A DNA stretch of 64,000 bases, from positions 62,001 through 126,000 of the forward strand of contig RMBW01000015.1 of assembly GCA_004009845.1 (NCBI GenBank), in the 5' to 3' direction. The notes under the pieces were generated by a model, which saw only the letters and a program-made list of their open reading frames with translations, had not been told where the DNA came from and searched no databases. The position numbers and the translations under genes were made by a program. Below, one piece after another: positions 48,033-57,710 of this stretch. The stretch is from Davidsoniella eucalypti. Taxonomy: Eukaryota; Ascomycota; Sordariomycetes; Microascales; Ceratocystidaceae. The number at the start of each line of letters is the position of its first letter. Positions within the stretch are counted from its first letter, which is position 1.

Positions 48033-48287
48033 TATTGGCAAGATAGTGATTTAGGTTATGGATGTCTCTTAGATCCAGTTTTAGAGTGCAAAATACAAAA
48101 GTCTTGCTCCGGTCTGCGATATATGTATAAAATATAGTTTTCAAGTTGCATAAACAAGGTGTGGAAGAAAAATACAGCAATATAGGAGTATATAACGAAT
48201 AGAGTCTATAATGCGAGTGCGCAGAAGACATCCAGTTGTCACATATTTGATAAGTCAAGAGACATACTAGGAATTGCGCGAGCTTTT

Positions 48288-49524
48288 CTAGTGCTTGACA
48301 CGTTGCCGCGCAATATCATCCTGGGCATCCTTAACGAGGAATCTAGAAGTTATGCGTTAATGATAAGAACATTGTGTTGAACGAAAAGACTTGGAAGACC
48401 TGAAACTTACTTGTACCAAAGAACAGTCGGGAAGATGGTGCCAAAGTGCCAGAGACTATGAGCATCCACGCTGCGTGCAAACGGCTGGAAGTCGAGCAAT
48501 TCCAGACTCATCGCCATCATGACCCACGCCACTGCAAGACCAGGCCACGTAGCCCAGAAGTTACCCGTACGACGGTACGCAGCGATACTGAACCATGTCC
48601 ATAGTGAGTTTTGGACCACACCCAAGATGACATTGGCGGCCATGTTGTACGTGTAGTTCCAGCGCACCAACTTGAGATAACCAACATGACCAGCATACAT
48701 AGCCAAGCAAACGATCGTCCAGGCTTTACGAATCTTGCGCATGCGGCGCTCGGGGCCATCGAGACGGAAGAATCGGATTGCGGTATAGTACATGCCGTAT
48801 AGCACGGAAGCACCAGCGGCGAAGTAGTCGAGTTGCTCAGTAGCGCGAAAGTCGCGAGTGTGGAAGATGGTGCTGAAAACCCACGATGCCATGCCGAAGA
48901 GGGAAAATATTTCGTAGTATGGGCGCATAGAGTACGATTCGGGCATGTTGCGCCGTACGGCAGTCAGGCCCTGGCGATGGGCAATGAAGTTGCCAATGCT
49001 GCATATGACACTAAAGGGCTCCTGTACACCCCAGATCCGCTGGAACGGCCATTTGCCATGGAATTGTACGATGGGCTCGTGACGCTCTTCGCGTTGGTCG
49101 GTGATGATGTGCTGGCAGGTATAGTCGCATTCGGAGTGGCAGTCCCAGAGGAGAAGACGGCGGAGGAGAGCTAAGTGAACGTGATTGTTGGCATCCTATC
49201 ACGAACTATGTGCGCCATGCAGCCAAAGTATGCCATCAAGGCATGGCTGATTCCAGGGAGACAGGACAGAAAATCAAGACTTACGAATTGGCGTCTGGGT
49301 AGAGCCGTCAAGGCCGCAATTTTGGGTCATACAGACCTACCGACACCGTCAACAAGTTAGATGGTCTGCAGAAGACGGTTCTTCACGTGCCAATTGGGCA
49401 TGCGCTACTTGGTATTACTAACATTGACACACTGGCCAAACTCGGGCAGTCGGTCGCCGACAGAAGCCTGGGCGCCAGAAGCCAGCAGGCACACAGCCAG
49501 CGCAGACAGAGCTGCGAAGCGCAT
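48288..49524 (-). CDS. PER1: PER1/PGAP3-family GPI-lipid remodelling protein, 322 aa
   Basis: Four exons (49423-49524, 49285-49336, 48411-49170, 48288-48342) have introns of 86, 114 and 68 nt. Residues 1-20 are a signal peptide ending GAQA|S. A Cys-rich lumenal segment follows (GQCVNVCMTQNCG...LLLWDCHSECDYTCQHI), then QFHGKWPF and seven membrane segments. The CREST-superfamily motifs are present: FHTRD in the middle, and DAHSLWHFGTIFPTVLWY near the end. Splicing the last intron skips a TAA inside the donor and adds FLVKDAQDDIARQRVKH, the usual PER1 C-terminus. In yeast Per1 is an ER protein needed to remove the sn-2 acyl chain of GPI anchors so that C26 fatty acid can be added. The family assignment is strong. 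Confidence 0.93.
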
Positions 49525-50594
49525 GTTGAGACAGATTTCCGAGGGTGATCGCGAGCAGAGGCGGCAGTGATATTGTCGGGAAATCGGGGATTACAAGGCT
49601 GAAAATGGCCAAGAATGTTCGACGAGAAACAATAACGAAGATAGAAAGAAAATTGCTGGTCAGATGCTCAGTAGGCCGAGGGAAAGGGATGCTTTAAAGC
49701 GAGAAACAGCATAACAGGAATAGCGAGGAAGAATCAATTACAAGAATAGGAAAATAGTGGATGGGGAAATGAAGATAGAAAACAATTGGATCTCAAAATC
49801 GTCAGAGGATAGTTCCAGCAAGAAAAGCAACTATATGTAGCAACATTAAGTTTTCGATACCTCAAATAATAAATAACAAAAATACCCTGTCAATTCGATT
49901 ACTGTAGGGCTCCAAATTGTGGGAACCATGCTTTTTGTTCCCTATTCGGCCTTTGTTTCCCCAAGCTCTAATTCTGCCTGCTAAATCGTGGCTTCTGTAT
50001 AGCTTCGGGAATATTGCGAAATATAACTTATGACCTGGTACGGTCTATGGCAGGAATATATATCCTTATTCCCTTTCCCTAGGCAGCCGAAATATCAGAC
50101 CAAGACCAACAGTGTTCGTCTCGTCTCGCAAAATCTCGCTCACATCTGATATTCTTAGTCATCTGTCAGTGCCATGTTCTCCTATGCCTATTTTAGACCT
50201 TGTACAATCGTCACTACTGGTACAACTGAAATGACTAAAGTCCCTGTCTTGCACATCGTGACTACATACTATGTAGCAGCTACCAAGATTGTACATTAAC
50301 TCGTTTGTGTATTGGCGAGTGTGGCTGTGTCCGCCTAAAGAAAAAAAAAACATGCCGCAGAATTACTACTATGTGGCAGTCCTATATCTGATAGCAAGTA
50401 AAAAGTAAATGGTATCTCTTTTCTCATCCTCCTTTTCTGGCTTTCCCAATCATCATCTGGTCACGGTTGCCCTCATGTCCTATTTTCCACTAGACTTTGA
50501 CCGGAGTTAGACAAGGTAAAATCAACCGTGACGAAGGAAAGGCCGAGTACGGTGCGTTGGTGCACCGGCTTGGTCTTGAATGCCTGAGAGGCTT
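49525..50594. other. Intergenic between PER1 and eIF3j
   Basis: PER1 upstream region and eIF3j 3' flank. No gene seen. An A run lies at about 50340-50350. Confidence 0.5.
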
Positions 50595-51803
50595 TCACAT
50601 GAAGTCACCACTACACATGAAGAGTTAGAAATAGAACAAACGGCTATTCGAGGAATGTATGGTACTCACTCGCCAAAGGCATCGTCGTCACCGTAGGTGT
50701 TGGTGTCGGTGACAGTGGGACGGCTGGTGTTCAGAGTGACCTTGGTCTTGGCAGCCTTGGTCTTCTTGCCGGTCTTGGAAGCCTCCTTCTCCTCGCGCAT
50801 CTTCTCGTTACCAAGGGCAGTCAGGGAACTGGCGATCTTCTTGATCTGATCACTGGGCAGCTCACGGGCAACCTGCTTGGTGAAGTCTTGCAGGAACAGG
50901 CTATAGTGAGCCTGCTTGGAAGATTGCGACAGAAGAGGAACCAGAGTGCTGGTCAAAGTCGTGAACTGGGTCTTGGTGATGGGGTTGAACAGCGGCATCT
51001 TAGTCAGATCGACGGTAGACGAAGGGTCGCCCTTGGAGACGACAACGGCAGTGCCGATGGTAGCACCCTTGCGGTTAGGGTTGATGCCGATGTCGCCGAA
51101 CAGGTCCTCGGCGTGGTTCAGGTCGGATTCTTTCTCGGATCTGCGAAGGCGAGCGCGGCTCTCGGCCTCGGTCTCGTCATCATCGTCGTCGCCAGTCAGC
51201 TCGGCGGCGCGCTGGGCCTTAAGCTCGGCAATACGTTCGGCCTTGCTCTTCTTGGGCTTAGCAGCCTCGACAGCCTTCAGCTCAGCAGCCTTCTTGGCCT
51301 TCTCGCGCTCGACTTCAGAGTCATCTTCATCCCAGGCATCGGCGACCTATATTAGTCGTTAAGCAAGTTATCAGGTCAGCGGATGATGTCCATTGATCGA
51401 TTGATCTACGGCAACTATCTCCGAGCTGTGCTATGGAGATAGGTGGATGGTTCTGGGGGCTCATACATCAGAGTCGTTTTCGTCTTCGTCGTCGAACTTA
51501 TTGCGGCGCAGTGGAGCGGCGAGAGGAGGGGAAGGAGGGGCACTGGTCACACCCTCTTCTTCTTCGTCGTCTGCATTGTGAAGATCGCGACAAGTCAGTA
51601 TAAAGCCGTGGAGAGGAAACAAAGAAACTCCGGTGCCGGTTCGGAGAGAACAGAGCTCTTAACTCCAGAAGCATCCAAGGATGCAGCCAGCTTCGTAAAC
51701 CAGCAGCTTAGCGGCCATAAATAAGAAACAATGTTTCTTATTTGCACTTCCAAAGCACCCCGATCATGGACACGACGGTAAACTTACCCCACTTAGGAGC
51801 CAT
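50595..51803 (-). CDS. HCR1: Eukaryotic translation initiation factor 3 subunit J, 270 aa
   Basis: Four exons: 51788-51803 (16 nt), 51467-51570, 50670-51346 and 50595-50610 (16 nt), all junctions in phase. The start MAPKWDDEEEE and the acidic block DDEDENDSDVADAWDEDDSEVE are the eIF3j/Hcr1 signature. A Lys/Ala-rich coiled coil follows (about 55-90), then a second acidic patch (GDDDDDETEAESRARLRR), the NHAEDLFGDIG segment, and the conserved helical core around MPLFNPITKTQF...LLSQSSKQAHY. A TGA sits inside the last donor (GA|GTGAGT); splicing adds only GDFM, giving the expected acidic end DDAFGDGDFM. The protein binds the 40S decoding centre, loosely associates with eIF3, and in yeast also helps ABCE1 in ribosome recycling. 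It is divergent from the HMG-CoA-reductase-like gene. Confidence 0.92.
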
Positions 51804-53454
51804 GATGTCGCTTGTGATGGAAGAAATAAAAGTTTTATGATATAAAATCGAGAAAGACAAGATGCAGGCAGCGGCAGGCTTTTTCCCGGGTAGCGCAGTG
51901 GCTTGAGTTTTCCGGCTGTAGATCAAGATCGAGAAGAGTGCGATAGCGTCAAGCAGGTGTGGAACGGGAAAGAATCATGACGGGATTTTAACTGCTTAGC
52001 GAAGAATATGTCTAGCTTGAAATTCTTGCAGATAGTGCACGGTGTCTTTACTTCGTATACACACTGTCTTATACCACTCAATATGACTGTGTATACAGTA
52101 TTTAAATGTGGAGATGCACTCACCCATTATCAACTTCATCCCAATGGCTTTGCTTGTGATTTGGATTGGTTGCTAGCAAAGGAGGTCACTCTTCATTAAC
52201 TAAAAAAAATGAATAAACATATAAAACGTCTAAGCCGCGAGCGAACAACAATAACATTGATCCTCGTACTTTCACATGCCAGTCGTCGAGCCGGGACAGC
52301 CTGATGACTGATGGTATAGTAAGACAGGTTTTGTTATTGCGCTGATTATTTGTTTAGTTATACATACGTGGTGGAATCTATCCCATAACACACCTACGCC
52401 AATAAATGCAAATACCTGGGACTATTCCTTCCAACAACAGAGTTCATCTGTATATATAGGCCGTGTCTCAGCCATTGACAGATCGTATTGGTGACAGCCT
52501 TGGCTTTAACGTTTTAGAAGATGCTCGAAATATGACTCCGGCTGTCTGCCTCTGCCCGTGACATACCTTTATCTTGCCACGAGATGACAGTAAGTAAATG
52601 TAAAGTATTGGACTCAGAATCAAATTCAAAACCGCTCCAGTGTTCTCCGTCTATGGTTGATAGCAGTAGTTGGAGTTGAAATCATAATCAAGGATACAAA
52701 GACCTTCGATGTACCTAGTCGCAGCTGTTTCTCATCCAGTGGTTGATGAAAATATGACGATAACTGATACAGTCTCTACTGTGATATAACAGTGTACTTG
52801 GTGTTAGACATTCCAAGCGATCACATATATGTATCTGTATGTTTGTCAGAATCTCGGCAACATTCACTATCAGCATCGGCCCCAAGCAACCGATAGTCAA
52901 GTCTGGATTCCGACCACTTATACAGCGCTAAACTATCGATTTCCGTCACTCGGGGCGATATTCTGCGAGATATGGGTGTCACATCCTGTCTCTATCAGGT
53001 TTAAGGCCATAATAGGCCGTCCCGCGAGTAAAGGAGACTCACTATCTACACCACCCAAAGGTCTCATCTTAATCACGATGCAGGATATATCAAGAAAAAC
53101 TCCATTATCCATGCAAGGATATAATGGAAGAACCAGAAAGTTGCAGGCTGTAGGATTCTTGGTAAAGACAACAAGGATATCATACATACATCTGTTTATG
53201 TGTGTGTGCCGCAACGGAACTACGGCCGTTGATGAGGCTGTTTCTCAAATCGCCAAGTATTAACCGGAATATCTGTACACCATATGTCCGCATACAACGT
53301 ATACATAGCTATGTAAAAGCAGTATTCAAACAGATATAAAGACTCTTGACATCCGGACAGAATGATGGATTTTGAATTGAGAACAACTCGAGTCGACTGC
53401 TCTACTATTCATACCATACTCTTTAAACTATTCTATTCATAACCCTTACTCACC
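51804..53454. promoter_or_regulatory. Divergent upstream region of eIF3j and the HMG-CoA-reductase-like gene
   Basis: No gene is supported in these 1651 nt. A 144-codon frame at 52829-53263 (+) lies just before the reductase-like gene but is separated by stops and the TATA box, and has no recognisable domain. Confidence 0.45.
53334..53341 (+). promoter_or_regulatory. Putative TATA box of the HMG-CoA-reductase-like gene
   Basis: CAGATATAAAGAC lies about 115-120 nt upstream of the start codon at 53455. The leader after it is pyrimidine-rich near the ATG. It supports transcription starting here, so the protein would have no membrane domain. Confidence 0.55.
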
Positions 53455-54585
53455 ATGGCTGCCGTTCGCAAACACGTCAAGGAGCTGGCTCTGACCAACG
53501 CCACTAACTTCCCCGAAGAAGAAATCAAGAGTGCCCACATTGAAAACTGCATCGGCTTTGTCAAGATTCCCATGGGAGTTGCCGGTCCTCTCAACATTAC
53601 TGGACCCGGCACTAATGGACCCTGCTTTGTCCCCATGGCCACCACCGAGGGAACCGTCGTAGCCTCGACCTGTCGCGGTGCCAAGGTTCTCAATGCCTCC
53701 GGCGGACTCAAGTTCGAGATCCTCGATGAGGGCATCGCCCGTGCTCCGGCCTTCTTCTTCCATAACGTCGACGATGCCGTCAAGTTCACGAAACTGTGGC
53801 CTCAGTACCGCTCTGAGTTCATCCGCCGTGCCGAAGGGACCAGCAACCACCTAAAGCTCATCAACGAAACCCTCACCGTCATCGGCACCAAGGTACACAT
53901 GCACATCAAGTATAACTCGGCCGGAGCTTCTGGTCAAAATATGGTCACCGTTGCATCGCAGGCGGCCATAGACTGGCTCGCTGAGGAAATGAACTCTCAA
54001 GTGCCCATCAAGCATCATGTCGTCGAGGGCCTCATGGCGAGCGATAAATTGCTGTCCCGGAATGTATGGAAAGATCCACGAGGTGTTCGGGTCATGGCCT
54101 GGGGAAAGATCACGGATGAGGCGTGCCGCAGTATCTTCAAAGCCCCGACTGAGGATCTTTTCCAGATGTATCGTACCTCCACAGAGGCGTCCATCCGTAT
54201 CGGCTCGAACGGCTACAACGCTAATGTAGCTAACCTGATGGCCGCTGTTTATACGGCAGCTGGACAGGATATCGGTGCCTTGCCCGAGTCTTCGTGGTGC
54301 CAGGTCACATTTGACTACGATAATGTCACGAAGGATATTCATCTCACCTGCTACTTTGCCAGTCTGTCTCTAGGCGTCGTTGGAGGCGGTGTTGTGTATC
54401 CCACCCAGAAAGACGCTCTGAAGATTATGGGCTGTGATAACTCCAACGCGAAGCATCGTCTAGCTGGTCTTATTGCCTCGTTCGCTCTTGCTATGGATAT
54501 CAGTACTCACATGGCCATCATGACTAATACTTTCACTGCGTCCCACCAGAAGCTTGGACGCCCACCCAAGCCCACCAAACTATAA
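53455..54585 (+). CDS. Soluble HMG-CoA-reductase-like protein, catalytic domain only, 376 aa
   Basis: Intronless, start in a strong CACCATGG context. The sequence aligns to the class I HMG-CoA reductase catalytic domain from ENCIGFVKIPMGVAGPL (30-46) onward. Equivalents of the catalytic residues are present: Glu65 (TTEG), Lys198 (SDK), Asp272 (GQD) and His364 (ASH-x-KLG). The second dinucleotide motif GVVGGGV (307-313) is near-normal. The first, DAMGMN in true reductases, reads GASGQN (157-162), losing the Asp that contacts NADP(H). It lacks the eight-helix sterol-sensing membrane region of normal fungal HMGR and is about 70 residues short of a full catalytic domain. It ends TKL, a weak PTS1-like tripeptide. 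It may be a diverged reductase with altered cofactor use or a neofunctionalised paralogue; it is unlikely to be the only HMGR of the genome. No terpene genes adjoin it. Confidence 0.85.
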   Translation: MAAVRKHVKELALTNATNFPEEEIKSAHIENCIGFVKIPMGVAGPLNITGPGTNGPCFVPMATTEGTVVASTCRGAKVLNASGGLKFEILDEGIARAPAFFFHNVDDAVKFTKLWPQYRSEFIRRAEGTSNHLKLINETLTVIGTKVHMHIKYNSAGASGQNMVTVASQAAIDWLAEEMNSQVPIKHHVVEGLMASDKLLSRNVWKDPRGVRVMAWGKITDEACRSIFKAPTEDLFQMYRTSTEASIRIGSNGYNANVANLMAAVYTAAGQDIGALPESSWCQVTFDYDNVTKDIHLTCYFASLSLGVVGGGVVYPTQKDALKIMGCDNSNAKHRLAGLIASFALAMDISTHMAIMTNTFTASHQKLGRPPKPTKL

Positions 54586-55171
54586 ACGATTGATCAGCCT
54601 CTCTCTCATCATGCTGGTAATTACATTTAGTTAGATGTTATTTATAATATGAACATGTTCCAAAACACTCATCCGTGGTCTCTTGTGTTGCTTTTGTAGT
54701 GGAATCTTCTCAGGTGATACTGGTGCGATTCATACAAATATCACGATACATTTTCATGCTATTAACAGGCCACGACAAGAGTGGCAAATGATTATGGGGT
54801 TTTATATTTAATTCAGCTACTTGTCTGGTTCGTAGTAAATGTAGATTCTGTAATTCTGCTAAATAGATAACTTCTTTTTTTATTCGTTTTTTCTCATTTT
54901 TGTTTGAAATACAAAGGGAACAGGTGCGTGGGACAACATAAAGATAACATACTAGGAAAAGCGTCAAAAGGAGCGTCGAGATCATAACAAAAGAGCAGGC
55001 AAGTCAAGTATGACAACCCCCCAAGGAGAAACTCAACAATCTTTCTTGTGGTCTCGAACTCGGAAGGTGTCTAGCAAAAGGTCAGACATATAAGGAAATG
55101 AGGTAAGGAGCGACTGTGGATTAGTAGTTGGTCGCTAATAACGAGTAATCGGGTTTGTTTTACGATGGTCG
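54586..55171. other. Convergent intergenic region
   Basis: AT-rich 3' flanks of the reductase-like gene and the following minus-strand gene. Nothing else seen. Confidence 0.5.
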
Positions 55172-56473
55172 CTAATAGCTTTCGACGAAACGGTATGATC
55201 CCACGACGCCGTCGAAGTCGTCGGAGCAGTGGAAGCCAGAGCTAGAAGGACTTCCTGCAAAAATCGGAGGTGCCATACCGCGATACACCTCTTCGTCGAG
55301 CTCGGATAGCCACGGGTTGGCTTCTTCGAAGGCAAACATATCTTGGATGAATTCATCAGAGACAGAGGCCTCTTCTGAAAGAATCATGTTGCCTTCGGAA
55401 AATTCTAGTCCGGGCGCAAATGGAAACTTGAGAGCCATATACACTTCAGGAGACCTACCAAACTCATCGTCTTCTCCGATGAGACCACGTCGAATCCCCA
55501 GGTCGTCGCAGATACTCTGTACGGTTCGAGCATCTACTCCGGGGAAACGAACACGAATCAAGTTAGACGACTCTAATGTTATGGGCAAGTCACCGAGCTC
55601 TTGTAATTTTTTGAGATCTGCAAAAACTATTGACAAGTCTTTCCAGGCCCGAGTAAAGTCGAGAGCGAGATCATCAATGAAGCCATCAGCCAGCAGAGTG
55701 GCAGCAGCGACGCTCTCCTGCTTTGCGTTACCAGCAGAGACAGTGGACATGGCAGCAGCCAGAGGAGTCAGAGCAGTGATGGTAGGACTGAGGCGGAAGT
55801 CGATGAACGAACCCGGAGAGGCCTGGGGGGCCTTGATGGCAGCCTGAAGCTTCTTCTCCTCTTCAACATCCACAGCGCGGTATGTAGCATTGCCACGGCT
55901 ATCGACGCCATCAAAGCGAGCACGCTGGCCCGAAAGGCAGAAGGCACGAATAGACTGGGAGACATTGTTGATGACCTGGGCGGAGGCAGTGGGAGTATGG
56001 GAGAAATAGCGAACGCCGGCACCGCCACCAAAGGCATAGCCGCCAGCAGTGCGAGGAAAAGCGCCGCCAGTCAGGCTGGGACGAAGGGAGCTGGCAAAAG
56101 GCGCCCGGCCGGACTGTTGGGCGACACGGGTTGCGGTCTCAGAAGTGGGGAACTTGGTGCGGTCAAAGCGGGGAACGCCAGATTCAGTGGTGATGTAACG
56201 ACGCAGCGAGTGCATGAATGACGGCTGCTTCTTGGCAGACGTATTGAAGACCTTGGTGCGCGGCACCCGGCGCGGCAGGCGCCCAGTCGAACTGGCCGAC
56301 GATGAGTGGGCATTGTTTGAGAATGTGCGGTTTTGAAAAGAGGATGATGGTTGTTTGCTGGCGGGCACAGCGGCACTGATTTTATGCCGTATGGCTCGAG
56401 ATCCCCTCGTGATTGCCACTCGCAGGAGCCGCAGGGCAGCTGGTGCTGCCCATAGGGCCCCGACAGGTGACAT
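55172..56473 (-). CDS. Conserved fungal protein with mitochondrial-type N-terminus, 433 aa
   Basis: Single exon. The first in-frame ATG is at 56473 (MSPVGALWAAPAALRLLRV); the frame is open a little further upstream but only with non-ATG starts. The first roughly 120 residues are rich in Arg, Ser and Ala with few acidic residues (RGSRAIRHK, SSFQNRTFSNN, GRLPRRVPRTK), as in a mitochondrial presequence, and further on VRYFSHTP is another matrix-like stretch. The second half is acidic and globular: SPGSFIDFRLSPTITALTPL, a helix ALDFTRAWKDLSIVFADLKKL, then IRVRFPGVDARTVQSICDDLGIRRG. Related proteins are, as I recall, sometimes labelled casein kinase II beta 2 subunit, but the CK2-beta zinc finger cysteines are absent here, so I do not adopt that name. 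Function unknown. Confidence 0.75.
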   Translation of the reverse strand: MSPVGALWAAPAALRLLRVAITRGSRAIRHKISAAVPASKQPSSSFQNRTFSNNAHSSSASSTGRLPRRVPRTKVFNTSAKKQPSFMHSLRRYITTESGVPRFDRTKFPTSETATRVAQQSGRAPFASSLRPSLTGGAFPRTAGGYAFGGGAGVRYFSHTPTASAQVINNVSQSIRAFCLSGQRARFDGVDSRGNATYRAVDVEEEKKLQAAIKAPQASPGSFIDFRLSPTITALTPLAAAMSTVSAGNAKQESVAAATLLADGFIDDLALDFTRAWKDLSIVFADLKKLQELGDLPITLESSNLIRVRFPGVDARTVQSICDDLGIRRGLIGEDDEFGRSPEVYMALKFPFAPGLEFSEGNMILSEEASVSDEFIQDMFAFEEANPWLSELDEEVYRGMAPPIFAGSPSSSGFHCSDDFDGVVGSYRFVESY

Positions 56474-56934
56474 CTTCTTGAGGGTGGTACTGGACGCTCT
56501 CTGGTGGACAGGAAGACGCACAGCAGCACAGCCTTGGGTCAAGAAGAAGACAGTCGGAGAATGTGTGTGAGAGTGAGAAAGTAGAGATCGTTAGTCGAGA
56601 AAACAAAGAAGCTGTATGAGAGCGGGAAAGGGGGATACATATAAACAAGAGGTTCTCGCCGCCTTGTTTTGTTCGTGCAGCTGGCTAACTTGGTTCCAGC
56701 GCCTCACATGGCCGTTCAGGCTTTAGCTCGGTTGGTGGCCTGGTGACGAGCCAATCGCTTCGGCCAGCCATGCACCTCAAATGCAGAATGTGCTGGACAA
56801 CCTTAGGCCAACATGCAACCAACCTGCAAGCTAACATGCGGGCGGGTGGAGGGATGGATTAATGCCTGGCCGCCTCACCGATGCTTGCGCCACATGTCCC
56901 ACAGCCAGGCCGCCCACTAATATGTGGCGTCGCC

Positions 56935-56973
56935 CCAATCAGAGACCCCACTTCAAAAAGCGCCGTATAAAAA
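56935..56973 (+). promoter_or_regulatory. CCAAT box and TATA box pair
   Basis: CCAATCA begins at 56935 and TATAAAAA lies at 56966-56973, followed by a C/T-rich tract (57008-57050) and an ATG at 57090. This is a well-formed promoter layout without an obvious large gene after it. It could serve the small candidate gene at 57090. Confidence 0.5.
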
Positions 56974-57089
56974 TTCAGCGCAGTGGATGCGACGAGAATT
57001 TTCACTTTTACAATTCTCTCCATTGCAATTATTTTTTTTTCGTCTTTCTTGCGTCAGCCGCAATCTTGGGCTCATCTGTCAGATTTTTC

Positions 57090-57710
57090 ATGGTGGATGA
57101 GCTTTCTTGGCCCGTCACCTTTGATTCGAGGTAACGGGCCTCAAAACTCAATGGTACGGACTCACTTAGCACTACACACAAATAATGGTCGCAAAGATGA
57201 ATAAATCACGAACAATCCAAATCTTACTTAGCCCATGGGGACTACAATTAACTCTAGAATTACACTGAGCTTCCAACACTTCTTTTTGAACATATTCTGA
57301 TTTCATAGCTCAAGTTCGTAAAGCTAACAATTATTGTCAGACCAGAAAATATCTTCATAGCACAAGACTACGGTAACGATTGCTTCGTAGATCATCTCAA
57401 AAGGTTAGTCTATCATTCTTCTACACATAAAACCCCTCCATTATACATCCTCCCCCCCCCCCGTCTTGGGTGATGAATTATACGACTTGGGATTCCTCAA
57501 ACCGAACATACTATGTCGATTACGTTGTAACTAGTTTCAGCCTTGTCTGACAAGACATCCTCACATTCTCTTATACATTGTATACATATGTTGTGAGCTT
57601 CAGCTAACCCAGCTTTCATCAGGTATATATTCTCGCTCTTGCAATCAATAGGCAATTCCATCGTCGATCACGGAGATTCCAAGTCTAAGACTCTAGTGAT
57701 GATAACTTGA
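57090..57710 (+). CDS. Candidate small spliced gene, 63 aa, unrecognised
   Basis: Exons 57090-57130, 57341-57403 and 57623-57710 can be joined in phase (introns of 210 and 219 nt). Both acceptors follow a textbook branch site by 9-14 nt (GCTAACAATTATTGTCAG and GCTAACCCAGCTTTCATCAG). The product would begin MVDELSWPVTFDSR, continue PENIFIAQDYGNDCFVDHLK and end KTLVMIT. I recognise no family. Support is the upstream CCAAT/TATA layout and consistent splice phase. Against it are its short length, the weak first donor (GTAACG) and no homology I can name. Confidence 0.25.

Noticed and set aside
52829..53263. 144-codon frame upstream of the HMG-CoA-reductase-like gene, considered as a missing N-terminal exon
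   Set aside because: It shows no reductase linker or membrane region, and a TATA box and stops separate it from the reductase start.
55172..56473. Naming this gene a casein kinase II beta subunit
   Set aside because: The four zinc-finger cysteines that define CK2-beta are absent, while the N-terminus looks mitochondrial.
56720..56760. A-box-like string (TAGCTCGGTTGG) suggesting a tRNA
   Set aside because: No B box follows and no cloverleaf can be formed.
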